A DNA stretch of 64,000 nt, taken from the NCBI RefSeq assembly GCF_001306455.1, contig NZ_LGTQ01000015.1:158457-222456 (forward strand), given 5' to 3'. The stretch is from Jiulongibacter sediminis (GTDB taxonomy: Bacteria; Bacteroidota; Bacteroidia; Cytophagales; Spirosomataceae). The position numbers were made by a program, and so were the translations under genes. Numbering within the stretch: position 1 is the stretch's first letter; each line of letters begins with the position of its first letter. Below are positions 16,483-25,798 of the stretch, one piece after another. The notes under the pieces were generated by a model that made no database searches, was not told the origin of the DNA, and was given only the letters and a program-made list of their open reading frames with translations.

Positions 16483-18462
16483 TCAATTTGATTTCAGAAT
16501 TTCTTTCAATCTACCCTCCCCTAAGGTCACAAACTCTGTGACGGACTCCGGGTTTCGCATGCTGCCTAAATTGACCGCCTTTTCAGGGGGTATGCCCATC
16601 AGAATTTTTTTGACCGGAGCCTCCATTTTTTTACCACTGAGTGTGAAGGGGATGTCATTTACGGCGATAATGGTATCAGGTACATGGCGTGGAGAATACG
16701 CTTTGCGAAGTCCTGTATTGATTTGTTCTTCCACGTTTTGGTTGAACTCCTGACCCTTCCTCATTTTGACGAACAAGGGCATAAAATGCTCTCCGTTTTT
16801 CTTCTCAATATTGACAATAAGGCTTTCTTCAACTTGTGAAATTTGATCAATCACTCGATAAATTTCGGCAGTCCCAATTCTTATGCCGTTCCGGTTCAGA
16901 GTGGCGTCAGAGCGGCCTGAGATGATCAATGTTTTTCTATCGGTAATAGTCAGCCAGTCGCCATGTCGCCAGATATTTGGAAACATTTCAAAGTAACTTT
17001 CTGTGTATTTTTCAAAGCTTTCATCGCCCCAAAAAAAGACAGGCATGGATGGCATCGGTTTTGTCAAAACCATTTCACCTTCCTCATTTCTAAGCGGTTC
17101 GCCCCTTTCATTAAAAGCGTCAACTGATGCACCGAGACAAGCTCGCTGAATTTCACCGAGATAAACGGGTACGGCAGGCACTCCACCGACAAAGGCAGTG
17201 CATAGGTCAGTTCCACCGCTCATAGAAATCGTCCATAGCGGGTCTTTCACTTCTTCTTTTAGCCATTGAAAACCTTCAGATGGTAAAGGTGCACCGGTAG
17301 AACTTAGGGAGCGTAGACTGTTTAATCCGGCCAGACTTTTAGGAGAAATGCCTGCCTTTTTACAGGCGAGAATAAAGGGAGCAGAAGTGCCAAAATGTGC
17401 AATTTTCGCAGAGTCAATCAGCCTCCAAAGGACACCAAGATCAGGGTACGAGGGACTACCATTATACAAAACTATGGTACCTCCCAGCAAAAGCACGCCT
17501 TGTACAAAGTTCCACATCATCCAACCCGTTGTGCTGAACCAGAAATAGCGTTCGCCGGGTTTCAGGTCATTATGAAAATGAAGGTATTTGAGATGTTCCA
17601 GCAAAATTCCACCCTGTGAATGTGTAATAGCTTTTGGCTTTCCTGTTGTGCCTGAACTATACAAAATCCAGATGGGATGCATGAAATCCACATAGGTGTA
17701 GGGTATGTTTTGGCCGGCATTTTTTCTCATGATATCCGACCAATTGACTGAATCTTTTTCGGCTGATGAATCGTCAATCATAATGAGGGACTCAACGGTC
17801 GGGAGGTTCTTTTTCAAATGTTCAATAACCTCTGACCGGTCAAATTCCTTTCCATTGTACGAATAGCGAGCTGCGGCGATCAGAACCTTAGGTTCAGTTT
17901 GTTGAAAACGGTCAATAACACTATCTGCTCCAAAATCTGGTGAAGTGGAGGTCCAGATGGCCCCGACTGCGGCGGTAGCTAGCATAGCTGCTGTGGCTTC
18001 TGGAATATTGGGAAGGTAAGCTGCTACCCGGTCTCCTTTTTTTACTCCGGCTTTAACCAACCAGTGGGCCAAAGAGGCTACTTGTTTCTCAAGCTCGGTC
18101 CATGAAGTTTCAGTGGTTGTGTGCCTTTCATCCAAATAAATGATTGCGGGGTTCTCTGCGTTTTTATTTCTGAAAATATGCTCAGTGTAGTTTAAAGTAG
18201 CCCCTTCAAACCACCTTACCCTGGGCATTGGGTCATCAGAGAGTGTATTCTGTGGAGGAGTATGAAATTGAATTTCAAAGTAGTCAACCAAACTTTCCCA
18301 AAAGGCAGGGACATTGTTGACTGACCATTTCCAGAGAGCATCATAATCCTGAAAACTTAAATCTCGGTTTTCCTCTAGCCAGTTGAGATATGTGCTCAGA
18401 TTGGATTCTTCAATCGTTCGGGTATCGGGCTTCCAAAGAATTTCGGGTTCCTGATTGGTCAT
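16483..18462 (-). CDS. Acetoacetate-CoA ligase
   Basis: A 659-residue AMP-forming enzyme that activates acetoacetate with ATP and CoA. The start at 18460-18462 (MTNQEPEILWKPD) is chosen because it gives an ATGA overlap with the upstream gene and the family's own N-terminus. Family marks are the N-terminal DYDALWKWSV...FWESLVDYFEI block, the P-loop YSSGTTGKPKAITH, FSTTGWMMWNFVQG, the A8-type hinge HGDWLTITDRKT and the C-terminal lysine loop TLSGKKMEAPVKK. Cytoplasmic. It ends a four-gene translationally coupled operon (CitMHS, AtuA, AtuA-like, ligase), suggesting the pathway ends in acetoacetate, as leucine- or isovalerate-type and acyclic terpene routes do. Confidence 0.9.
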   Translation of the reverse strand: MTNQEPEILWKPDTRTIEESNLSTYLNWLEENRDLSFQDYDALWKWSVNNVPAFWESLVDYFEIQFHTPPQNTLSDDPMPRVRWFEGATLNYTEHIFRNKNAENPAIIYLDERHTTTETSWTELEKQVASLAHWLVKAGVKKGDRVAAYLPNIPEATAAMLATAAVGAIWTSTSPDFGADSVIDRFQQTEPKVLIAAARYSYNGKEFDRSEVIEHLKKNLPTVESLIMIDDSSAEKDSVNWSDIMRKNAGQNIPYTYVDFMHPIWILYSSGTTGKPKAITHSQGGILLEHLKYLHFHNDLKPGERYFWFSTTGWMMWNFVQGVLLLGGTIVLYNGSPSYPDLGVLWRLIDSAKIAHFGTSAPFILACKKAGISPKSLAGLNSLRSLSSTGAPLPSEGFQWLKEEVKDPLWTISMSGGTDLCTAFVGGVPAVPVYLGEIQRACLGASVDAFNERGEPLRNEEGEMVLTKPMPSMPVFFWGDESFEKYTESYFEMFPNIWRHGDWLTITDRKTLIISGRSDATLNRNGIRIGTAEIYRVIDQISQVEESLIVNIEKKNGEHFMPLFVKMRKGQEFNQNVEEQINTGLRKAYSPRHVPDTIIAVNDIPFTLSGKKMEAPVKKILMGIPPEKAVNLGSMRNPESVTEFVTLGEGRLKEILKSN

Positions 18463-18767
18463 TTTTCTTCTATTTCCATTTCTAAGAGGGCAGAGCTCAG
18501 GCACTTACCATGGGCGTCTAGTGCCAATGAAGTGGTAACTCCACCTGCCAACGCATCTTCACAGACAAAGAGTAAAGCTGAAATGCCTTCTAATTCATAA
18601 CGGGTAACAGAGCCTTTCAAATGTTCTTTGAGATGGTTCTTTACAGCTTCGGGCGTTATTTTTTCGCAGAGCAAACCGAAATCTTTTTCCTCAAAAGGAA
18701 TCAATGAGAGAGTGGAGATATTGCCTTTATCTCCGGCACGGCTATGGGCTATTTCGTAGAGTTTCAT
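18459..18767 (-). CDS. AtuA-like small subunit
   Basis: A 102-residue protein (MKLYEIAHSRAGDKGNIST) that matches the ferredoxin-fold C-terminal domain of AtuA-family proteins, here as a separate gene. The HSRAGDKGN motif is characteristic. It starts 3 bp after the AtuA gene and overlaps the ligase by ATGA, so the three are made together. It probably pairs with AtuA as a subunit of a hydratase or carboxylase accessory complex in acyclic terpene/leucine-type degradation; the exact reaction is not established. Confidence 0.8.
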   Translation of the reverse strand: MKLYEIAHSRAGDKGNISTLSLIPFEEKDFGLLCEKITPEAVKNHLKEHLKGSVTRYELEGISALLFVCEDALAGGVTTSLALDAHGKCLSSALLEMEIEEK

Positions 18768-18770
18768 GGG

Positions 18771-20084
18771 CTAAAAGATTTCAATTTGAGGGTTCACCTG
18801 GTTTCGGTCCATCAAAATAGAATGTATCCCGATTACCTCTTTGCTGTATTTTTTGACCCCACCACCACCAGCTGGGCCATTGGTATAGAGAGCTTCCACT
18901 TCTTCGCCCACTAGTCTTGCCTGTTCTGGTGTTTCACAATTTGCGGCTATTCTTAGGCGAATTTCGGAAGGTGAAAATTCGGCGGTTTGGCCTTTATGAA
19001 TGGAGTTCTGACCAATATAATCAACCCGAATTTCACTGACCTTATCTTTGAGACGCTTCTCAATAATGTCAGCCGCCAACTGAGCTCTTTCCAAAGCATC
19101 AAAACCTGTGTAGGAAATCTCACCTTCGCCCAGATAATAGGCACGGTAACCCACGCTGACTTTCAGAGTCTCAGAAGCAGCGGTGCCTCCACCACCATGA
19201 AAACCAATTACGTTTTCTGAAATTTCCTCAAAAGAAACGGTGCTGAAGTCAGCGGTTACGTCAGGAGTTTGATAGGCATAAGGATTTACTACTTCATAAA
19301 GCAATTGCTCTTTTGCAGTCATACAGCTTAGTCTTCCGCCGGTGCCTTTCACTTTTGAAAAAGTGGCGGTTCCTTCTTTTGTAATTTTGGCAAAAGGGTG
19401 CCCGAGATTTGCAGGATCAGGAATTTGTTTTCTGCCCATATCCATATAATAACCACCGGTTAATTGCCCGGCACATTCCAGTAAATGACCGATGACGGTT
19501 CCTTTGCCCAATAAGTCCGAATCGGCTTTTGTCCACCCAAACTCAAACATCATCGGAGCAAGAAATAAAGAAGGGTCAGCTACCCGTCCTGTTATAATGA
19601 TTTGTGCTTTCTGCTTCAAGGCCTCCAGAATTCCTTCCACTCCAAGATAGGCGTTAGCCGAAACTATGGGCCCGGATTCCTTAATCGGTTTTTTGGTTTC
19701 TAATGTGATTTCATCACCGGTCAATTGATCCAGAACATCATCACCGAAAACGGCGGCCACCTTGATATCGAACCCGGCATTTTGGGCTAATTTTTTTACC
19801 TTTTTCGCGGCGGAAATGGGATTCGCAGCTCCCATGTTCGTTATCAATGTGATATTGTTTTTGACCAAATGGGGTAGAAGAGAGCTTATTCGCCTTTCCA
19901 GCAAAGGATCATAACCTAACTCTGGATTGTCAAGTTTTCTTTTTTGAGCCAAAGCAATCGTTCTTTCGGCCAGGCATTCTAATACCAGATAATCGAGTTC
20001 GGCTTTGTCGGCTAAAACGACGGCCGGTTCAAGCCGATCGCCTGAGAACCCTGCTCCACAACCAATACGTATTTGATCTTTCAT
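18771..20084 (-). CDS. AtuA family protein (DUF1446), acyclic terpene utilisation
   Basis: A 437-residue cytoplasmic protein when started at 20082-20084 (MKDQIRIGCGAGFSGDRLEP), which gives an ATGA overlap with the transporter gene. A longer start 63 bases upstream lies within the transporter. The opening RIGCGAGFSGDR, the DYLVLECLAERT block, the LECAGQLTGGYYMD motif and the C-terminal GPAGGGG loop are typical of DUF1446/AtuA. In Pseudomonas atuA belongs to the citronellol/geraniol cluster, but its catalytic role is unclear. Usual fused AtuA proteins are near 590 residues; here the small C-terminal domain is the next gene. Confidence 0.88.
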   Translation of the reverse strand: MKDQIRIGCGAGFSGDRLEPAVVLADKAELDYLVLECLAERTIALAQKRKLDNPELGYDPLLERRISSLLPHLVKNNITLITNMGAANPISAAKKVKKLAQNAGFDIKVAAVFGDDVLDQLTGDEITLETKKPIKESGPIVSANAYLGVEGILEALKQKAQIIITGRVADPSLFLAPMMFEFGWTKADSDLLGKGTVIGHLLECAGQLTGGYYMDMGRKQIPDPANLGHPFAKITKEGTATFSKVKGTGGRLSCMTAKEQLLYEVVNPYAYQTPDVTADFSTVSFEEISENVIGFHGGGGTAASETLKVSVGYRAYYLGEGEISYTGFDALERAQLAADIIEKRLKDKVSEIRVDYIGQNSIHKGQTAEFSPSEIRLRIAANCETPEQARLVGEEVEALYTNGPAGGGGVKKYSKEVIGIHSILMDRNQVNPQIEIF

Positions 20085-21376
20085 ATACTCAATGAACCAG
20101 TCAAAACTGCAACAATGGCCATCACGATGGTAGTACCCCAGGCCCACAAAAAAGTATGACGCTGATGATCACCCAGCTCTACTTCTGCCAGGCCAATAAG
20201 TAGAAAAGTGGAAGCTGTAAGGGGACTTAGTGGAAAACCCACAGTCATTTGACCCAATAAGGCCGCCCGACCCATTTGAATGGTATCCATATTTAATTGA
20301 GAGGCAGACTCTGATAATACGGGCAAAACCCCGAAATAATAGGCATCAGGTGTAAATAATAAACTGGCCGGCATGCTGGTGATTGCGGTAAGAACGGGCA
20401 GAAAATTGGATTGTTCATCTGGGATTAACTGAACAAGAGACGTAGCCATGGCATCAATCATACCCGAACCGTTCAAAATACCGGAGAAGATTCCGGCCGC
20501 AAAAATCAGACTTGAAACCAGGAAAATGTTATTTCCATGGCTGCGTAGAACCTTCTTCTGATCAGCGAGTTTCGGATAGTTGATTTGCAAAACTAACATG
20601 GAAGCGATGACAAATAGAACCGGGGCCGGAATCCAACCTTCCATCAATGAAACAATCAGCAAAACGGTCAAAATTGCATTGATCAGTATCAATTTGGGCC
20701 TGCGAAGTTCTTTTTGATCTGTCGTCAGCTCTTCCTTATGGTTGTATTCAAAGTCGATAACTCCCAGTTTTTTACGTTCCCGCATTCCCCAGTACCAGGC
20801 CACGAATAACACCCATAAAATACCTGCACCAATGGCCGGAAGGTTTGGAGTAAATAGATGAACGCTGTCTGTTTCCAGAACCGAAAGGGCCCGTGCAGAA
20901 GTACCCGACCAAGGAACTAAATGAATAGGGCCCACACTCATGGCAACAATACCCGGCAGTACAAGTTTGTTTATCTTCAATGCTTTGTAAATGGGAAGGA
21001 AAGCGGAGAGAACAATCATGAAAGTGGCTGTACCATCACCATCTAAATGAACGATCATGGATAAAATAGCTGTACCCAAAATAACCTTCAAAGGATCGCC
21101 TTTGACCGAACGAATGATGAATGAAATCACAGGGTCAAATAAGCCGGCATCAAGCATGGTGGCAAAATATAGCACAGCGAACATCAGTAAAATACCCGTG
21201 GGAGCAACCTGTTTTATACCCTCCAAAGAATACTGACCAATCTCCAATGGCTTAAAGCCAGCGATGAGAGCTATGATTACAGGCGTTAAAACCAGGGCTA
21301 CAATAACAGAAACCTTCTTGCTGATAATTAGAATCAGAAAAATGAGAATGATTGCAAAGCCAAGAAGTGCCAACAT
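20081..21376 (-). CDS. CitMHS/GntP-like organic-acid transporter
   Basis: A 431-residue polytopic inner-membrane protein with about 11-12 hydrophobic segments. The sequence LDGDGTATFMIVLSAFLPIYKAL and the C-terminal PLSPLTASTFLLIGLAEVELGDHQ block fit the CitMHS (citrate-Mg2+:H+ symporter) family of the ion-transporter superfamily. It would import a di- or tricarboxylate or similar acid. It is the first gene of the AtuA/acetoacetyl-CoA ligase operon and overlaps AtuA by ATGA. The substrate may be the acid that the operon degrades rather than citrate. Confidence 0.82.
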   Translation of the reverse strand: MLALLGFAIILIFLILIISKKVSVIVALVLTPVIIALIAGFKPLEIGQYSLEGIKQVAPTGILLMFAVLYFATMLDAGLFDPVISFIIRSVKGDPLKVILGTAILSMIVHLDGDGTATFMIVLSAFLPIYKALKINKLVLPGIVAMSVGPIHLVPWSGTSARALSVLETDSVHLFTPNLPAIGAGILWVLFVAWYWGMRERKKLGVIDFEYNHKEELTTDQKELRRPKLILINAILTVLLIVSLMEGWIPAPVLFVIASMLVLQINYPKLADQKKVLRSHGNNIFLVSSLIFAAGIFSGILNGSGMIDAMATSLVQLIPDEQSNFLPVLTAITSMPASLLFTPDAYYFGVLPVLSESASQLNMDTIQMGRAALLGQMTVGFPLSPLTASTFLLIGLAEVELGDHQRHTFLWAWGTTIVMAIVAVLTGSLSI

Positions 21377-21489
21377 TTTATTTCAATAGTTTACAAACTA
21401 AATGTGATGAGATATGAGTGATGATGGATAAGATATTCTACTTATCACTTTAACAGCATTTATAGTTCATCATTAAACATTCATCGTTA

Positions 21490-22500
21490 TCAAAACTCCA
21501 GGTAATCATCAAAAAAAGGAAGCATAGCATTCAGCACCCGACCGTCCATAGTCCAAATTTTATTGATATGGTCACCAATATATTCTTCAGCATAATGATT
21601 GATTCCGAGATTCTCCAGCCGAACGCTAAACAGCATATTTTGCTGCGGAAAACGAGGGGCATCATTTCTCCCCCAGTCGAGCTTTATAGCAGTATATTTT
21701 CTTAAATTATCCGCATATTCATTGACCATTTCCACAGGCATATTGGCATGCCATTTTTCTAAAATGTCCTGGTGAACAATCATTGAATCACCTTCATACG
21801 TGAAAGGCATGTCACAATAGAATGGTGGTTTGTTTGGGTTTGGCGACCAGGCTCTTCCTACGGCAACCAAGACTTTAGGGTAATAGGTTTTACGTAACTC
21901 TTCCACCGTTTTAACCTCCTGAAGCTCTTTGAATGATCTGCTGTTCGGACCGAATTCTTTAACAAAAGCCATCAGACCCGGGCTCATTCCATACATGACA
22001 CTAAATGTTTCAGGATGGAGCATCCCCACTTTGATGGCTCCGTAGCCTCCCATACTGTGTCCGCCAATACCGCGGCTTTTCCGGTCGGGAATGGTCTTGA
22101 AATGACTGTCCATATAGTTGACCAGTTCTTTTGCGGTAAAGGCATCCCAGTCTCCGATATAACTTGATTTACTATAAAAACTGCCTTGAAAAAGGGTGTT
22201 TTGATCAGAGATCACCAAAATGTAAGGTCTGATCTTTTTCTTATTGATGGCGGCGTCAAGTACGTTTTTCATCATCGGATAAATACTATCTGTACCCGTG
22301 AAGCCATGGAGGTAATATACCACAGGGTATCGTTCATTGCTTTCGTCATAGCCGGGTGGCAGATAAACCGAGCATTTCCTGTTTGGGTTTTCACCGCCCT
22401 CGTTGATCAGGGCTTTTGATTCAAGAATAAAACTGACCACTTTGCCGTTTTGGCAAATGGCTGAAAGCGGTAAAAAAAGAAGTAGAAGAAATCGTTTCAT
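21490..22500 (-). CDS. Secreted esterase of the PF00756 (esterase D / feruloyl-esterase-like) family
   Basis: A 336-residue protein started at 22498-22500 (MKRFLLLLFLPLSAICQ), which opens with a Sec signal; an in-frame ATG 24 bases upstream would blunt it. Family features are CSVYLPPGYDESNERYPVVYYLHG and the nucleophile elbow GIGGHSMGGYGAIKVG (Ser near residue 159). Members cleave feruloyl, acetyl or other carboxylic esters. The context (feruloyl-CoA-synthase-like gene, two more hydrolases, aromatic-acid-type MFS) favours release of a phenolic acid from a plant ester. It follows the MFS gene after 34 bp, so the two are probably co-transcribed. Confidence 0.82.
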   Translation of the reverse strand: MKRFLLLLFLPLSAICQNGKVVSFILESKALINEGGENPNRKCSVYLPPGYDESNERYPVVYYLHGFTGTDSIYPMMKNVLDAAINKKKIRPYILVISDQNTLFQGSFYSKSSYIGDWDAFTAKELVNYMDSHFKTIPDRKSRGIGGHSMGGYGAIKVGMLHPETFSVMYGMSPGLMAFVKEFGPNSRSFKELQEVKTVEELRKTYYPKVLVAVGRAWSPNPNKPPFYCDMPFTYEGDSMIVHQDILEKWHANMPVEMVNEYADNLRKYTAIKLDWGRNDAPRFPQQNMLFSVRLENLGINHYAEEYIGDHINKIWTMDGRVLNAMLPFFDDYLEF

Positions 22501-22534
22501 GAGTAAGTTTTCAATTCTGTTCAATCATTTCGGT

Positions 22535-23833
22535 TTAGCTCACATCTTCAGAGCTATTGATCCAGGTCATAATGCCTGCTATCAATGCCGGAATAGCAAA
22601 AATGAGAAAATTAGCTCCGATACTTAGCCCCATACCGATGAACACTCCGGCAAGCATTGGTCCAAAAATAGCCCCCATTCGGCCTGAACCCATAGACCAG
22701 CCAATTCCGGTCGTTTTGAATTCTGAAGGGTACATGCGAGCGGCAAAAGCATACAAGCCCACAAAGCCTCCCTGAATACCGAAGCCTAGCATTCCAAACA
22801 CAAAAAGGATAATATCAGAGCCCACAAAGAAGCCAAAACAAGACATAAGTACGGCTGTAAATATCAGAATAACCCCGATGGTCTTTTTCAATCCATACTT
22901 GCTGGAAAAATAACCCTGGGTGACAATCCCGAAAAAGGCTCCAACATTAAAAACGGTACCTGCATAGATGGCGAGTTCGAGTGATAGGCCTGCTTCAGTG
23001 GCTAGTTTAGGAATCCAGCTGGTCATGAAATAAAGTGCCGCAAAGGCCATAAAGAGGGCGATCCAAAGCTCGATGGTTGGTTTTTTGTATTTGCCTTTGA
23101 GGAGTTTATCCACCGGTATCGCAGCCTGTTTTGCCGGCTTTTCAGGCAATTCTGTTAAAGCATTGCCTCCCAGTTTGGCTATGATTTTATTGACCTTCTC
23201 CAGAGCGTTTTTGGGGTGCGTCGTCAGGTAAAAATGAATAGATTCAGACAAAAAGAAGATGACCAAAGGAATAGCTGTCATTGAGGCAACCCCGGCATAG
23301 AGAAACATGGCTTCCCATCCTTCGTTCGGAATAACTTTGGCAGCCACCAAGCCTGAGATTACGGCACCAATCGGGTAGCCCGAAATAACAAAGCTTACCC
23401 AAAAGTCTCTGTTCTTATCAGAGGTATATTCTGCTGTCAATGCGGCAGTACTTGCGAGCATACAGCCAATTCCGAGTCCACTCACAAAACGGTAAATCAT
23501 AAGGCTGTTAATGTCCGGTGCGTAGGCCGTCATATAAATCCCGAAACCCATCATGACTGCACTTAGTAATATCATGTTTTTACGCCCGATCTTATCAGCA
23601 TAGGGTGCAATAAGTAAGGTGCCTATAGTCATCCCAAATAGACCGGCACTGAAAACCACTCCTAGGGCCTCGGGTCCTATTTCCCAAGCTTTTGAGATAG
23701 CGGGTGCTGTGTATGAAATCACCAATACATCCATGCCATCCAGCATATTCATGTACCAGCAAACCAGAATGGTTCCTATCTGTAAAAGGCTAAGTTTACC
23801 TTCATCAAGAAGGGCTTTAACGGATTGAGTCAT
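22535..23833 (-). CDS. MFS transporter, aromatic acid:H+ symporter type
   Basis: A 432-residue protein with 12 predicted membrane segments. The opening layout with NMLDGMDVLVISYTAPAI in TM1 (the D-G-x-D pattern), APYADKIGRKNMILLS between TM2 and TM3 and RFVSGLGIGCMLASTAALTAEY in TM4 are those of the AAHS family (PcaK, BenK, VanK). It would import a benzoate-, hydroxybenzoate- or hydroxycinnamate-like acid by proton symport. It heads a two-gene unit with the downstream esterase and is related to the other MFS gene at 26805. Confidence 0.85.
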   Translation of the reverse strand: MTQSVKALLDEGKLSLLQIGTILVCWYMNMLDGMDVLVISYTAPAISKAWEIGPEALGVVFSAGLFGMTIGTLLIAPYADKIGRKNMILLSAVMMGFGIYMTAYAPDINSLMIYRFVSGLGIGCMLASTAALTAEYTSDKNRDFWVSFVISGYPIGAVISGLVAAKVIPNEGWEAMFLYAGVASMTAIPLVIFFLSESIHFYLTTHPKNALEKVNKIIAKLGGNALTELPEKPAKQAAIPVDKLLKGKYKKPTIELWIALFMAFAALYFMTSWIPKLATEAGLSLELAIYAGTVFNVGAFFGIVTQGYFSSKYGLKKTIGVILIFTAVLMSCFGFFVGSDIILFVFGMLGFGIQGGFVGLYAFAARMYPSEFKTTGIGWSMGSGRMGAIFGPMLAGVFIGMGLSIGANFLIFAIPALIAGIMTWINSSEDVS

Positions 23834-23940
23834 TTTTATTTCGTTAGGGTTTTGAGAGGCCTTTTTCAGCCTGCTCAGTTTTGTGTCTCAATATGAGAAA
23901 ATGAATTGAATGGACTGTCTTTTACTCTCTGTTTAATGTA

Positions 23941-24882
23941 TTAACGGGTCAAATTTTTACTTTTTTGTTGGTTAAAAAACGCAACCATTTCATCGTAATA
24001 CTTTTCTATCATCACCCCTGGTCCATGACCCCCTTCGGGTACGATGACCAGTCGGCTAACTGCCCCGGCTTTCTGCTGAGCTTCATATAATTTCTCACTT
24101 TCACAGTGAGGAACCAGCGGATCAGCCGTACCATGAAAAATGAGCATTGGCGGGTTCTCTTTTTTGACATAGCTAATTGGGTTTGCCAATGCCACTTTGG
24201 CTTTATTTTCCTGGATTGGGCCACCCACCAGAGTAGATTCGGGTGAATCGGCACCGTCATGGCTAAAACTGCTTCCACAGCTATCCATGATCAGGAAATC
24301 TGTAGGACCAAACCAGTCGACAACAGCATCTACCGAACTATCCATTTCAGGGTGTTTTCCGATTTTGTTATCCAATGAAATTTCCAAACCTCCCAAAACA
24401 AATTCTTCCAAACCACTTGTTACCCCCGCCATAGTAGAAAGATGACCGCCTGAAGAGTATCCGGAGATTCCCAGAAAACGGGTATCCAATGAAAACTGGT
24501 CTGCATTTGCCCGAATGTATCTTATGGCAGCCTTTATATCATGAATTTGAGCGGGCCAAATGGCATCACGGCTGGAGCGGTGATTGACACTCACTACGGC
24601 ATAGCCATTTCGTAAAAGGGTTTGACCGAAATCATTCAAAAAACATTGTGATTTGGAGGAGTTCGAGAACCAGGCACTTCCATACACTGTCACGATCACC
24701 GGGAAAGGGCCTTTGCCTTCTTTCGGAAGAAAAATATCGAGTTTGTGTCCAATATGATTATCACCTACATAATCAAGGTCAATCCATGCTTTTGAGGATT
24801 CAACGGGGCCGGGTATTGGAGTATTTTGAGCTTTAGCCATAAACAAGAGAAGTAAAAATGGCAGAGTGTAAATCAGTTTCAT
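23941..24882 (-). CDS. Secreted alpha/beta hydrolase, BD-FAE/carboxylesterase type
   Basis: A 313-residue protein started at 24880-24882 (MKLIYTLPFLLLLFMAKAQ), giving a clean Sec signal; the in-frame ATG 18 bases upstream precedes it. The HKLDIFLPKEGKGPFPVIVTVYGSAW block is the oxyanion-hole region, GISGYSSGGHLSTMAG the nucleophile elbow (Ser near residue 137), and PMLIFHGTADPLVPHCES plus the C-terminal GGHG supply Asp and His. This layout is common to bifunctional acetylxylan/feruloyl esterases and related steryl or lipase enzymes. It is the last gene of the long coupled operon starting at the crotonase gene. Confidence 0.82.
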   Translation of the reverse strand: MKLIYTLPFLLLLFMAKAQNTPIPGPVESSKAWIDLDYVGDNHIGHKLDIFLPKEGKGPFPVIVTVYGSAWFSNSSKSQCFLNDFGQTLLRNGYAVVSVNHRSSRDAIWPAQIHDIKAAIRYIRANADQFSLDTRFLGISGYSSGGHLSTMAGVTSGLEEFVLGGLEISLDNKIGKHPEMDSSVDAVVDWFGPTDFLIMDSCGSSFSHDGADSPESTLVGGPIQENKAKVALANPISYVKKENPPMLIFHGTADPLVPHCESEKLYEAQQKAGAVSRLVIVPEGGHGPGVMIEKYYDEMVAFFNQQKSKNLTR

Positions 24883-24931
24883 CTTTATCAGGTATTTCAA
24901 GAGGTTAATGACAGGTTGATAAGGAAAGGTT

Positions 24932-25798
24932 TTATTTCAGTCCGAGCATTCTGATGGCATTTTCTTTCAGAATCAAAGGTTTGACTTCTTCCTTAAACCC
25001 GGCTTCAGCAAAATCACGCATCCATCGTTCCGGGGTGATCAGCGGGAAATCAGTACCGAAAAGCATTCTGTCTTTTAAAAGCGTATTGGCGTATTGAATC
25101 AGCTGTTTCGGGAAATATTTGGGCGACCACCCACTGAGGTCAATGTACACGTTTGGTTTATGCATAGCTACAGAAAGGGCCTCGTCCTGCCATGGCCAGC
25201 TGGGGTGAGCAATAATGATGGGGCAATCCGGGAAATCAATTGCTACGTTATCTAAATGCATTGGATTCGAATACTCTAAACGCAAGCCGCCTCCCCCTCT
25301 GACACCAGAACCAAAACCAGAATGGCCTGAATGAAAAAGCATGGGTAATTCATATTCGGCGATCACTTCATAAAGATGATAGGCCATTTTATCCTGAGGG
25401 TAAAAACCCTGAACTGTCGGATGAAATTTAAAACCTTTAACGCCATAATTTTCTATCAAATCGCGTGCTTCACGGGCTCCCATTCGACCTTTGTGTGGAT
25501 CAATACTCGCAAAAGCCAGCATTATATCATCATTTTTGAGTGCACATTGGGCCACTTCAATATTCGGGATTCGCTTTTTACCTACCTCATGCTCAGAGTC
25601 GATGGTGAACATCACCAAAGCCATGTTCTGATCGCGGTAGAAATCAGCGGTTTCCTGCATGGTAGGTCGCTTGTCTGATTTGAAATATTTGGCGAAAGCC
25701 TCATCCAACTCAGGCCTGAAATCGTCATGCGGCTGACAGCAACTCACTTCAGCATGAGTATGCACATCAATGGCAGTAATTTTGTCGATATCAATCAT
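24932..25798 (-). CDS. Amidohydrolase-2 family metal-dependent hydrolase/decarboxylase
   Basis: A 288-residue cytoplasmic TIM-barrel enzyme. Metal ligands of the amidohydrolase fold are visible: H13-T-H15 at strand 1, H in LFHSGHSGFG (near residue 158), H in IIIAHPSWPW (near 198) and D in FGTDFPLI (near 249). Families of this type include ACMSD, gamma-resorcylate decarboxylase and vanillate-type or pyrone-dicarboxylate hydrolases, so a decarboxylation or ring-product hydrolysis in an aromatic pathway is likely. It overlaps the alcohol dehydrogenase gene by ATGA. Confidence 0.85.
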   Translation of the reverse strand: MIDIDKITAIDVHTHAEVSCCQPHDDFRPELDEAFAKYFKSDKRPTMQETADFYRDQNMALVMFTIDSEHEVGKKRIPNIEVAQCALKNDDIMLAFASIDPHKGRMGAREARDLIENYGVKGFKFHPTVQGFYPQDKMAYHLYEVIAEYELPMLFHSGHSGFGSGVRGGGGLRLEYSNPMHLDNVAIDFPDCPIIIAHPSWPWQDEALSVAMHKPNVYIDLSGWSPKYFPKQLIQYANTLLKDRMLFGTDFPLITPERWMRDFAEAGFKEEVKPLILKENAIRMLGLK

